Shown here: in pieces, positions 1-5,371 of the stretch
Layout of the letters: every line of letters begins with the position of its first letter
Position numbering within the stretch: the stretch's first letter is position 1
The notes under the pieces: generated by a model
Seen by the model: the letters and a program-made list of their open reading frames with translations, nothing else
The model's database searches: none
What the model was told of the DNA's origin: nothing
Position numbers and translations under genes: made by a program
NCBI GenBank assembly: GCA_946615875.1
Contig: CAMOIK010000118.1
Coordinates: 1-6,441 of the forward strand
Direction of reading: 5' to 3'
DNA length: 6,441 nt
Source of the DNA: an uncultured Verrucomicrobiota bacterium
GTDB lineage: Bacteria > Verrucomicrobiota > Kiritimatiellia > RFP12 > UBA1067

Positions 1-69
1 GGCAAACACTTTGCCCATGAAATGGGCGAGCCGGGCTTTCGCTTTCGACGCGATTTTGGTATCATTCAC
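1..69 (-). CDS. N-terminal start of an unidentified protein, possibly a transposase (partial, runs off the left edge)
   Basis: Only the first 23 codons are visible. The frame opens with GTG at 69 and stays open to the window edge. The start is supported by a near-perfect Shine-Dalgarno, AAGGAGGT (79-86 on the - strand), 9 bases before the GTG. An ATG at 65 in another frame is also open but sits 13 bases from the Shine-Dalgarno, which is less suitable. The peptide is basic and reads roughly (M)NDTKIASKAKARLAHFMG, followed by Lys-Val-Phe-Ala. A short N-terminal K..L.HF..K pattern like this reminds me of some IS4-type transposases, but 23 residues cannot establish a family. The inverted repeats just upstream would suit the end of an insertion sequence. 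I am fairly confident of the translation start and much less so of the function. Confidence 0.45.
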   Translation of the reverse strand, partial: MNDTKIASKAKARLAHFMGKVFA

Positions 70-78
70 GGCGCGGCA

Positions 79-86
79 ACCTCCTT
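79..86 (-). promoter_or_regulatory. Strong ribosome binding site for the left-edge gene
   Basis: AAGGAGGT on the - strand, 9 bases upstream of the GTG at 69. It is the most canonical Shine-Dalgarno in the window and decides the start of the left-edge reading frame. Confidence 0.65.
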
Positions 87-105
87 GTCTTGTTTGTATT
101 GCAAG

Positions 106-120
106 TCGGTATTCTACCGA
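106..120. repeat. Short perfect palindrome containing a possible -10 box for the left-edge gene
   Basis: The arms TCGGTA (106-111) and TACCGA (115-120) flank a 3-base centre. Read on the - strand, the palindrome contains TAGAAT (111-116), a reasonable -10 hexamer that would give a leader of about 35 bases before the GTG at 69. No good -35 box lies 16-18 bases upstream of it (the best is CGGCAA), so the promoter is weakly supported. The symmetry could be an operator or part of an insertion sequence end. Confidence 0.3.
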
Positions 121-124
121 AAAC

Positions 125-155
125 GGCGGGCGGTTGCCGCGTTTTTTCGCCCGCC
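125..155. repeat. GC-rich hairpin upstream of the left-edge gene
   Basis: The 8-bp arms GGCGGGCG (125-132) and CGCCCGCC (148-155) surround a 15-base loop. On the - strand the stem is followed by GTTTTC, a short T run, so it could act as a weak intrinsic terminator for transcription heading toward the left-edge gene. The loop contains most of the upstream arm of the 73-140 inverted repeat, so the two structures compete. Confidence 0.35.
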
Positions 156-215
156 TATCGAGCCGTGCTAAAAAATGGGAGAGAGAGGATGGTAGAAGTA
201 AGAGACAACTGAAAA

Positions 216-283
216 CTACCCACCACTACCATCTATCATCTACCCACTACTATCTACCAACTATCAAACTACCATCTACCATC
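216..283. repeat. Degenerate 7-bp tandem repeat, consensus CTACCAT
   Basis: The stretch parses into nine heptads. Starts and sequences are: 216 CTACCCA, 226 CTACCAT, 233 CTATCAT, 240 CTACCCA, 247 CTACTAT, 254 CTACCAA, 261 CTATCAA, 269 CTACCAT and 276 CTACCAT. Phase is broken only by CCA at 223-225 and a single A at 268. All copies fit CTAYYMW. The + strand has no G from 212 to 283. Just upstream, GATGGTAG (188-195) is the exact reverse complement of CTACCATC, which occurs at 226, 269 and 276, so the array could fold back on it. There is no coding signal. Function is unknown; it resembles slipped-strand heptanucleotide repeats found between genes in some bacteria. Confidence 0.75.
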
Positions 284-337
284 GCGCCGGCCTCGGCCTC
301 CGATTCCTTCTTCGTTCCGCGTCCGGGTGAAATAATG

Positions 338-365
338 CGGGGCGCCTAGGCGCCCAGGCGCCCCG
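338..365. repeat. GC-rich inverted repeat with three GGCGCC copies
   Basis: The arms CGGGGCGCCT (338-347) and AGGCGCCCCG (356-365) are perfectly complementary over 10 bp with an 8-base loop. The loop contributes a third GGCGCC, so copies lie at 341, 349 and 357, and 341-354 is itself a 14-bp palindrome centred on CCTAGG. At least two mutually exclusive hairpins are possible. There is no T run on either side, so it is not a standard intrinsic terminator. It lies upstream of the predicted metK transcription start and so would not be in that mRNA. Confidence 0.5.
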
Positions 366-404
366 TTCCGTCTCCGCGTTCGCCGCCCGCGAGGCGCGAA
401 AATA

Positions 405-413
405 TGGTATAAT
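405..413 (+). promoter_or_regulatory. Extended -10 promoter of metK
   Basis: TGGTATAAT combines a consensus TATAAT (408-413) with the TG dinucleotide of extended -10 promoters, in a short AT-rich island within GC-rich DNA. No convincing -35 hexamer is found at 16-18 bases; position 385-390 reads GCCCGC, and extended -10 promoters often tolerate this. The start of transcription would be a G near 419-421, giving a leader of about 72 bases before metK. Confidence 0.65.
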
Positions 414-421
414 ATGCGGCG

Positions 422-486
422 TTCATTTCAGTCTGTGACGCGGCGCGGCGCCGCGTGATGGGTGCTGGTGACTTACAGGGAATGAA
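422..486 (+). promoter_or_regulatory. Structured metK leader that can hide the ribosome binding site (candidate riboswitch or RNA thermosensor)
   Basis: Folding by hand gives a nested structure over the whole leader. The outer helix pairs TTCATTTC (422-429) with GGAATGAA (479-486): 8 pairs, one of them G-U. After a 3-base bulge (430-432), CTGTG (433-437) pairs with TACAG (474-478), 5 pairs including one G-U. Inside is a hairpin with 8-bp arms ACGCGGCG (438-445) and CGCCGCGT (449-456) closed by CGG. Bases 457-473 stay single-stranded and are mostly G and T. The only Shine-Dalgarno-like sequence for metK, AGGGA (477-481), lies wholly inside the paired strand, 7 bases short of being contiguous with the AUG at 493. 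In other bacteria metK is controlled by SAM-sensing leaders, some of which (SAM-III/SMK) hide the ribosome binding site. I do not recognise a known SAM riboswitch consensus here, and ligand sensing is inference. Confidence 0.45.
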
Positions 487-492
487 GAAACG

Positions 493-1680
493 ATGAAAAA
501 GACAGAGAAAGGCCATGTGTTCACGTCGGAATCGGTTTCCGAGGGACATCCCGACAAAGTGGCGGACCGCATATCGGATGCGATACTCGACGCCTGCCTG
601 AAGCGCGATCCAAATGCCCGTGTCGCCTGCGAGACGGTCGTGGCTCCCAACCTCGTCGTCAACGTGGGCGAAATCACAGAAGACGTGCTCAAGCGGATAA
701 AGCCCGAAGAGATCGCCAGGCGGGTGGTCAAGGAAATCGGCTACGATCGCCCGGACGAGGAGTTTTCTTTCGACACGTTCCGCTACGCGAGCCACTTGCA
801 CGGCCAGTCGCCAGACATATCGCGCGGCGTAGATCGCAAGACGAAAGAAAAGCTCGGCGCGGGCGACCAGGGCATGATGTTCGGCTACGCCACGCGCGAG
901 ACGCCGGTTTTCATGCCAGCGCCCATCGTTTACGCCCACTCCCTGCTGAAGGCCCTGGCGGCAAAGAGGCACGCCGGCGAAATCGACTGGCTGCGCCCAG
1001 ACGCCAAGAGCCAGGTGTCGGTGAACTACATGGACGGAGTGCCGTCCTCCATAGACACCGTGGTGCTCTCGCACCAGACCACGAAGAAGGGCGCCACCCG
1101 CCAGAACTACAGGATGCTGGCCGACTTCGCCCGCGATTTCCTCTCCTCCACCGGCCTCGTCACCGACAAGACGAAGTTCATGATCAACCCCACGGGGCAG
1201 TTCGTCATCGGCGGGCCTAACGGCGATTCCGGGCTGACGGGCCGCAAGATAATCGTCGATACCTACGGCGGCATGGCGGCGCACGGCGGCGGCGCGTTTT
1301 CCGGCAAAGACCCGTCCAAGGTCGACAGGTCCGCGGCATACTTCGCCAGATACGCCGCCAAGAACATAGTCGCCTCCGGCCTCGCCGCCCGCTGCGAGAT
1401 ACAGGTCGCCTACGCCATAGGAGTGGACAAGCCGGTCAGCTTCCGCGTGAACACCTTCGGGACGGCCAAGAGCACGAGCGACGCGGCGCTGGAAGACATG
1501 CTCTACAAGGGGCAGGTGTTCGACTTCACGCCATACGGCATAGTCCAGGCGCTCGGCCTGACCAAGCCCTACCGCAACTGGCGCTACGAAGACACGACGT
1601 GCTACGGGCACTTCGGGCGCGACGCGTTCCCGTGGGAGAAGACCGACAAGGTGACTGAGCTGCGCACGATTTTCAGGTAG
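493..1680 (+). CDS. metK: S-adenosylmethionine synthetase (methionine adenosyltransferase)
   Basis: MetK makes S-adenosylmethionine, the cell's main methyl donor, from methionine and ATP, releasing phosphate and diphosphate in the cytoplasm. The 395-residue product is close to the usual length (E. coli enzyme 384). Catalytic and metal-binding residues of the E. coli enzyme have clear equivalents: H19, D21 and K22 in GHPDK (18-22), D125 in GAGDQG (122-127), K172, D245, R251 and K252 in GDSGLTGRK, and K272, K276 and D278 in the GGGAFSGKDPSKVD stretch. The C-terminal YGHFGR (371-376) is also typical. The start at 493 matches the family N terminus. The only Shine-Dalgarno-like sequence is AGGGA at 477-481, which is rather far from the start and lies in the structured leader. 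An extended -10 promoter precedes it. It is monocistronic, converging on the peptidase gene 14 bases after its stop. No key residue that I checked is missing. Confidence 0.98.
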   Translation: MKKTEKGHVFTSESVSEGHPDKVADRISDAILDACLKRDPNARVACETVVAPNLVVNVGEITEDVLKRIKPEEIARRVVKEIGYDRPDEEFSFDTFRYASHLHGQSPDISRGVDRKTKEKLGAGDQGMMFGYATRETPVFMPAPIVYAHSLLKALAAKRHAGEIDWLRPDAKSQVSVNYMDGVPSSIDTVVLSHQTTKKGATRQNYRMLADFARDFLSSTGLVTDKTKFMINPTGQFVIGGPNGDSGLTGRKIIVDTYGGMAAHGGGAFSGKDPSKVDRSAAYFARYAAKNIVASGLAARCEIQVAYAIGVDKPVSFRVNTFGTAKSTSDAALEDMLYKGQVFDFTPYGIVQALGLTKPYRNWRYEDTTCYGHFGRDAFPWEKTDKVTELRTIFR

Positions 1681-1685
1681 CCGGG

Positions 1686-1708
1686 ACTGCCGCGCTACTT
1701 CGCGGAGT
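1686..1708. terminator. Hairpin spanning the metK/peptidase convergent junction (possible bidirectional terminator)
   Basis: CCGCG (1690-1694) pairs with CGCGG (1701-1705) around a 6-base loop. The stem is extended by ACT (1686-1688) with AGT (1706-1708) past a bulged G. The loop holds the peptidase stop codon. No T run follows on either strand, so intrinsic termination would be inefficient. It is the only candidate in the 14-base gap between the converging stops. Confidence 0.3.
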
Positions 1709-2783
1709 GCGACAGGAGTTCGCAACCGCCGGGCGTCAGCAGCACAAGGTCTTCGATGCGCACGCCCAGTTCGTTTTCCAGATACGCGCCCGGCTCGATG
1801 GAATGCACCATTCCGGCCTTGAGCGCGGTCTTCTGACGCTTCGCGACCATGGGGGCTTCGTGGATCTCCAGCCCCACGCCGTGGCCGAGGGAGTGGCCGA
1901 ACGCCTTGCCGAGTCCGCGCTTCGCGAGCAGGTCGCGCGCCACTTTGTCCAGCGCGCCGGCGGAGATGCCGGGTTTGGCCGCGGCTATCGCGGCGAGGTT
2001 TGCGTCGAGCACGGCCTTATAGACTTCGCGGTAGCGCGCAGAGGCGCCGCGAGGCACGATGTTGCGCGTCATGTCCGAGCAGTAGCCGTTCAGGCGCACG
2101 CCCATGTCCACCAGCACCGGCAGCCTGCCGTCCCAGACCGTGTCGTCCGGCACGTGATGGCATTCCGCCGCGTTCGCGCCCACGCATACGATCGTCTCGA
2201 ACGCTTCGCCGTCGCCAAGCTCTATCATGAGATGGCGGATGACGCGCGCCATCTGGCGCTCGGTCATGCCCGGCTTGAACTCCCTCTGCGCCTTCTCCCA
2301 TATCTCGTCGTTCAGCGCCGCCGCCGCCTTGAGCTTCGCGATCTCGTCATCGGTCTTCACGGCGCGTATGGCGTGCAGGTCGGATAGAACGTCCACGAAC
2401 TTTGCCTTTTTGGCGGACTTCTTCAGCGCTTCGAACTTCGCCACGGTCAGGTTGGACTCGTAGCCGACGCGGACTTCGCCTTTGGCGCCGGGCCTGCCCG
2501 CGCCGCCGCCCGCGGCCCGCAGCCTGGACGTGTCGAGCTTGAACTTCTTGATGTCCTTCGTCTTGAGCCATGGCGCGACCCTGTGGGCCATGGGGATGTA
2601 GCGGAAGTCGGTGTGGAACACGACCGTGCCGTCGGCGCAGACGGCGAGCAGGGCGTTGTCGCAGTCGATGCCGGTCAATGCGCGGACGTTCGCCTGGTCG
2701 CGGACGATCGCGGCGTCGAGGCGCCTCTTCTTGAGCGTTCTGATGAATTCCTCCAGCCGAGGCGTAATGGTCTGCTTCTTCAT
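1695..2783 (-). CDS. M24 family metallopeptidase, Xaa-Pro aminopeptidase/dipeptidase type
   Basis: Members of this pita-bread family use two metal ions to cut peptides next to proline, usually in peptide turnover in the cytoplasm. The 362-residue product has the usual layout: an N-terminal creatinase-like domain (about 1-135) and a C-terminal catalytic domain (about 140-362). All five metal ligands of the family are in place: D226 in LVDMG, D237 in SDMTR, H301 in HSLGHGVG, E330 in SIEPG and E344 in RIEDL. H210 and H308 (IHEAP) fit the conserved substrate-side histidines. A Gly/Ala-rich stretch at 90-103 looks like a flexible linker or insertion in the N-terminal domain. It is the last gene of the - strand run, starting 25 bases after the TadE-like gene. 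Only a weak GAAAGAGA Shine-Dalgarno precedes the ATG at 2783. Whether it is a PepP-like aminopeptidase or PepQ-like dipeptidase cannot be decided by eye, and a link to pilin processing is not implied. Confidence 0.92.
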   Translation of the reverse strand: MKKQTITPRLEEFIRTLKKRRLDAAIVRDQANVRALTGIDCDNALLAVCADGTVVFHTDFRYIPMAHRVAPWLKTKDIKKFKLDTSRLRAAGGGAGRPGAKGEVRVGYESNLTVAKFEALKKSAKKAKFVDVLSDLHAIRAVKTDDEIAKLKAAAALNDEIWEKAQREFKPGMTERQMARVIRHLMIELGDGEAFETIVCVGANAAECHHVPDDTVWDGRLPVLVDMGVRLNGYCSDMTRNIVPRGASARYREVYKAVLDANLAAIAAAKPGISAGALDKVARDLLAKRGLGKAFGHSLGHGVGLEIHEAPMVAKRQKTALKAGMVHSIEPGAYLENELGVRIEDLVLLTPGGCELLSHSAK

Positions 2784-2808
2784 GGTGTCTCTTTCGGTGT
2801 GTTTTCTG

Positions 2809-3120
2809 CTATCGGACTATGCCGGTCTTGGGAATATGCACTGACTCGCCGATCTCCACCGTGCGCGAGCCGAACAGGTATCGTGCGGCGAATGGCTCTA
2901 TCTCGACCTCGCCTTTGGCGGAGGCGGAGGCGAAGTCGCCGTCGGCGCCGGAGCCGAGAAGGGCGTCTCTGCCTGCTTCGCTGCGCAGGTCCCGCTGCGT
3001 GTCGAGCGAACCGATGATGACGTCCGCGAACGAGAAGAGCGCCGCCAGCACGAGGGCCAGCACGAACATTCCCATGGCCAGCTCTATGAAAGCCTGTCCT
3101 CGGCGGAGTCTAGTGGCCAT
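2809..3120 (-). CDS. Small TadE-like pseudopilin (103 residues)
   Basis: The product starts MATRLRRGQAFIELAMG. It has a basic leader, a Gly8-Gln9 prepilin-type cleavage junction, Glu13 at the +5 position, then a hydrophobic segment of about 20 residues (roughly 14-36) and a soluble tail. That is the architecture of TadE-type minor pilins of Tad (Flp) pilus systems, which are matured by the TadV/CpaA peptidase and sit in the inner membrane or pilus. The ATG at 3120 is preferred over one 33 bases upstream because AGGAGG (3129-3134) lies 8 bases before it and because it puts the Gly-Gln junction near the N terminus. It overlaps the end of the TadG-like gene by 11 bases, suggesting coupled translation. 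The tail has no cysteine. The family assignment rests on the N terminus only. Confidence 0.72.
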   Translation of the reverse strand: MATRLRRGQAFIELAMGMFVLALVLAALFSFADVIIGSLDTQRDLRSEAGRDALLGSGADGDFASASAKGEVEIEPFAARYLFGSRTVEIGESVHIPKTGIVR

Positions 3121-4579
3121 GGCTCGTGCCTCCTCTCCCGGAGCGGCCGCCATCGACCGGGCGGATGCATTCGCCGGAGTGGTGTTTCAGCCAGTTCGCG
3201 CCGCGGTAACGGAATTCCGGGTCCTCCCATTTCTTCAACTGCGCGCAGAACCAGCATCCGCCGTTCCCCTTCGGACCGTTGAGGATGTAGTCCCGCAGGT
3301 GGAAGCGCATGTGCGCGAACCATGCCAGGTCGGCGCAGTCCAGATTCTGCCGCGCCGCCGAATCTACGCTCACGAGCCGCGCGTCGGTCATGCACGGCGT
3401 CACGAAATTGCCGAGCGCCGTCACGGGGGCCGCGGCGTCGCCGGCCGTCTCGACCGTCCCGAAAGGCTTGGCGGCGGCGTTCCAGACGTTCGCGTGGGTG
3501 GCGCCGGTCGTCAGGCTCTCGGTGCCGTCTATCCTGGTGCGGCACACCGCGGCGCATCCGCGCACGTTGTATTCGTCTTTTATCGTGCCGACGACGGGGT
3601 ATTCGTAGCCGTCGTCATCGTCCACGAGGCGCCTGCCGTCGAACCACCTGCCCCAGAACCTGTCGTCGAAGAAGAACCACGTGTAGCCGGGGTCGTCGAG
3701 GAGTCCGCAGTCGATGCTGCCGTCTTCGAGCACGTAGTCTTCGCGCCGCAGACGCTTTCCGCCGCAGCGGTTTGCAATGCCGATGATTTCGTCGAACGAG
3801 AAGCGGCTGGCAAGGGCGTTGGTGGTGGCGACGAGGTGGAGGGAGAAGAATTCGGAGTTCTCCGTGGAGTTGCCGAGGTGGGGCTCGGGCGTTCCCCAGT
3901 CGGCGTGCGAGCGGTAGTTGTCGAGCAGCCCTTTGTCTTTGAACCAGAACCAGCACCAGTCTTTGCCGGCGATCGCGTCGTAGAACGCAGGGTCGAGCAG
4001 GGGGTGCGAGCCGAGCGCACGGTAGAATTCTATGCTGTCCGCGCCGGCCGCAAGCCCCTCCGACGCGACATTGGCGATCGCCGCCGCGTATTCATGCCAC
4101 GCGCCTGGGTAGGACTCGCGGAAGATTTCGCCGTCGTCGCCACCGCCGACGGCATAGACCGTGCGCACCTCGTCGAGATGCATTCGCAGTATCGCGGAGA
4201 AGTCGTCGTTTTTTTCAAGGCCGTTGCGTTCCGCGGCCTCGCTCGCCAGCCGCATTGCATATACAGGCTCCAGCAGCGCGAGGCGGCGCTGTTCCAGGCC
4301 GATCGCCAGGCACTTGTTCGTGTCGTTTCCGAGGGCGGCGACTATGTGCTCGATGTTGAGGCGGCCGATCTCGTTGATCAGCTCTCCCTGTCGGTGCGCG
4401 GCGGCCAGGGCGGCCGCGTCCCCGCCGTTCTGCAGACGGTTTTTCGCCCGCACCGAGACGAACGCATCGACGGCCACCAGCGCCAGCAGGAACACCGCCA
4501 CCAGCGACATCATCAGATACACCGCCACCTGTCCGGCGCGGTTCGCCTGGTCGGGATGCTGGATGTGTTCCTTTCCCAT
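3110..4579 (-). CDS. TadG-like membrane-anchored protein with a Cys- and Trp-rich exterior domain (489 residues)
   Basis: The N terminus resembles TadG, a protein of Tad pilus loci. Gly16-Gln17 is followed by a hydrophobic segment (about 18-42), then LQNGGDAAALAAA (49-61), close to the LQ-x-x-x-DAAALA stretch of TadG proteins. Position +5 after the junction is Tyr21, not Glu, so the junction may not be cleaved. The rest, some 430 residues, probably faces the periplasm or cell surface. I do not recognise it: no von Willebrand MIDAS motif was seen. It has 11 cysteines (90, 209, 272, 291, 342, 346, 396, 415, 442, 445, 471), a CWFC pair at 442-445, and aromatic clusters at 208-213 and 299-312. 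ATG 4579 is chosen because a longer frame to 4762 would overlap the upstream gene by 151 bases with an Arg-rich, noncoding-looking extension. No clear Shine-Dalgarno is present, and the gene follows 32 bases after tadE-like. The real frame is supported by the TadG motif over a longer antisense frame. Confidence 0.75.
   Translation of the reverse strand: MGKEHIQHPDQANRAGQVAVYLMMSLVAVFLLALVAVDAFVSVRAKNRLQNGGDAAALAAAHRQGELINEIGRLNIEHIVAALGNDTNKCLAIGLEQRRLALLEPVYAMRLASEAAERNGLEKNDDFSAILRMHLDEVRTVYAVGGGDDGEIFRESYPGAWHEYAAAIANVASEGLAAGADSIEFYRALGSHPLLDPAFYDAIAGKDWCWFWFKDKGLLDNYRSHADWGTPEPHLGNSTENSEFFSLHLVATTNALASRFSFDEIIGIANRCGGKRLRREDYVLEDGSIDCGLLDDPGYTWFFFDDRFWGRWFDGRRLVDDDDGYEYPVVGTIKDEYNVRGCAAVCRTRIDGTESLTTGATHANVWNAAAKPFGTVETAGDAAAPVTALGNFVTPCMTDARLVSVDSAARQNLDCADLAWFAHMRFHLRDYILNGPKGNGGCWFCAQLKKWEDPEFRYRGANWLKHHSGECIRPVDGGRSGRGGTSHGH
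3129..3134 (-). promoter_or_regulatory. Ribosome binding site fixing the start of the small TadE-like gene
   Basis: AGGAGG on the - strand with an 8-base spacer to the ATG at 3120. It lies inside the 3' end of the TadG-like gene and selects 3120 over the in-frame upstream ATG at 3153. Confidence 0.6.
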
Positions 4580-4611
4580 TCGCGCTGCGGCGCGGCGTCT
4601 CGCCGGGCCGT

Positions 4612-5082
4612 TCAGAATTCGTTCATGTAAAATGGATAATGGGATTCGACGGACGCAGAGCCGCCGACGGCGAACGAGTCGGTCTTGATGTTCACCGTGG
4701 CGTCGATGCACGGGGCGAGCCCGCCGGACTCGCGGAACCAGAGAGCCGCATCGTCCCACCATTCGTAGTCGAGGATGGCGCGCGCACGCGCCGGATCTTC
4801 GCTCGCGAGGTAGTTCGAGAGGCGCGCCAGTTCTTCGCCGACGTCAAGCTTCGCCGACGGCAGGGCGCTGGCGCCGGCGACCGGGAGCATGGCGACGTTG
4901 GCCGATTTCCGGCACATGAAGTCGTTGAAGCCGACCGCCCTCGCCCGGGCCGCGCGCGCGGCGGCGTGGTCAAGCAATATCTTCGTCGTCAGCAATCTGA
5001 CGATGTGTATGGAAAAGAAGAGCAGAAAGGTCACGAAGATGACCGCCAGCATGCTCTCCACCATTGCCTGGCCGCGCCGCAT
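4612..5082 (-). CDS. TadE-like pseudopilin (156 residues)
   Basis: The product begins MRRGQAMVESMLAVIF: a short basic leader, a Gly4-Gln5 junction, Glu9 at +5, and one hydrophobic segment (about 8-31). After it comes an amphipathic stretch with several Ala-Arg repeats (about 40-50), as in TadE proteins of Tad pilus loci. The tail is soluble with two cysteines (in the FMCRKS and APCID stretches), which could form one disulfide. It starts 6 bases after the Flp-like gene, with a poor AAGG Shine-Dalgarno 4 bases before the ATG, so coupled translation is likely. TadE proteins are minor pilins or assembly factors matured by the prepilin peptidase. The length and order (Flp, TadE, TadG) suit this call, but the C-terminal part shows no feature I can name. 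Confidence 0.8.
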   Translation of the reverse strand: MRRGQAMVESMLAVIFVTFLLFFSIHIVRLLTTKILLDHAAARAARARAVGFNDFMCRKSANVAMLPVAGASALPSAKLDVGEELARLSNYLASEDPARARAILDYEWWDDAALWFRESGGLAPCIDATVNIKTDSFAVGGSASVESHYPFYMNEF

Positions 5083-5088
5083 CGCGCC

Positions 5089-5307
5089 TTAGTCTTCGCC
5101 GATTTCCTTGATGGTGTCCTCGTTTATCTCGTCCACCGCGGCCTTGGCCTTGTCTCCTTCCTCGTTGGAGATCGCCGCCGCGGCGCCCGCGCCCTTGCGG
5201 CCGATCGCGCGGCCGAGGTATGTGAACACCGCGATGAGCGAGATCGCTATCAGGCAGACGATTATGATGTATTCCACCATGGTCTGGCCGTTCCTTAGTT
5301 TCTTCAT
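5089..5307 (-). CDS. Flp-type (type IVb) pilin, 72-residue precursor
   Basis: The product begins MKKLRNGQTMVEYIIIV. Gly7-Gln8 is the prepilin peptidase junction, and Glu12-Tyr13 at +5/+6 match the Glu-Tyr signature of Flp pilins. A hydrophobic helix follows (about 14-32), then an Ala/Gly-rich stretch and a highly charged, mostly acidic tail ending EIGED. Mature length would be 65 residues, in the normal range for Flp subunits. Such pilins polymerise into thin fibres used for surface attachment. The start at 5307 has a good AAAGGA Shine-Dalgarno (5316-5321) 8 bases upstream. This is the best-supported independent translation start among the pilin genes and fits a major subunit made in quantity. 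A 64-base gap separates it from the preceding small pilin-like gene; I see no convincing promoter there. Confidence 0.85.
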   Translation of the reverse strand: MKKLRNGQTMVEYIIIVCLIAISLIAVFTYLGRAIGRKGAGAAAAISNEEGDKAKAAVDEINEDTIKEIGED

Positions 5308-5371
5308 CCTGTGCGTCCTTTCGTTTGGGTTGTTGTCTGATTTGGCGGGGCCCGCTTTCGCTGCTGGCCGG

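Larger units (their letters stand above)
73..140 (-). repeat. Inverted repeat that can pair with the left-edge gene's ribosome binding site
   Basis: GCGGCAACC at 73-81 and GGTTGCCGC at 132-140 are perfect 9-bp inverted copies separated by 50 bases. In a - strand RNA the downstream copy overlaps the 3' half of the AAGGAGGT ribosome binding site. Any transcript entering from beyond position 140 could therefore hide that site. A transcript starting inside the loop would lack the upstream arm and stay open. This is seen in the sequence; the regulatory reading is inference. Confidence 0.4.
70..421. other. Intergenic region between the left-edge gene and metK
   Basis: About 350 bases between two diverging genes, with no credible coding sequence. 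It contains, in order, the left-edge gene's binding site and inverted repeats (73-155), a purine-rich stretch (about 178-205), the heptad array (216-283), a GC-rich stretch with a GGCCTC direct repeat (289-300), the GGCGCC hairpin (338-365), and the metK promoter. The open frame across 11-349 on the + strand has no ribosome binding site and runs through the low-complexity array, so it is not called. Confidence 0.6.

Noticed and set aside
216..283. CRISPR array
   Set aside because: The unit is 7 bases with no spacers, so it is a simple tandem repeat.
11..349. 112-residue open frame on the + strand in the intergenic region
   Set aside because: No ribosome binding site. It runs through the heptad array and opposes the better-supported left-edge start.
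419..492. A known SAM riboswitch class upstream of metK
   Set aside because: I could not match the leader to conserved cores of SAM-I, SAM-II, SAM-III or SAM/SAH RNAs by eye. It is therefore reported only as an unclassified structured leader.
482..496. Four-codon upstream frame (Met-Lys-Lys-Arg) whose stop overlaps the metK ATG
   Set aside because: The Shine-Dalgarno-like AGGGA is almost contiguous with its ATG, so initiation there is implausible. Four codons can easily arise by chance.
346..1725. 459-residue open frame on the - strand across metK
   Set aside because: It is in the frame where second codon positions coincide with those of metK, the usual antisense shadow in GC-rich genes. 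The product is Arg/Val/Ala/His-rich without motifs, whereas metK is certain.
1707..2387. 226-residue open frame on the + strand across the peptidase
   Set aside because: Antisense shadow; the opposite strand carries all five M24 metal ligands.
2819..4630. 603-residue open frame on the + strand, longer than the TadG-like gene opposite it
   Set aside because: Same second-position-aligned antisense frame, with Val/Arg/Glu-rich low-information composition and no ribosome binding site. The - strand frame has a TadG N terminus and close gene packing.
5308..5371. Separate promoter or terminator before the 72-residue pilin gene
   Set aside because: No convincing -10/-35 pair and no stem with a T run. 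GCGGG and CCCGC at 5345-5355 are separated by one base and cannot form a hairpin.
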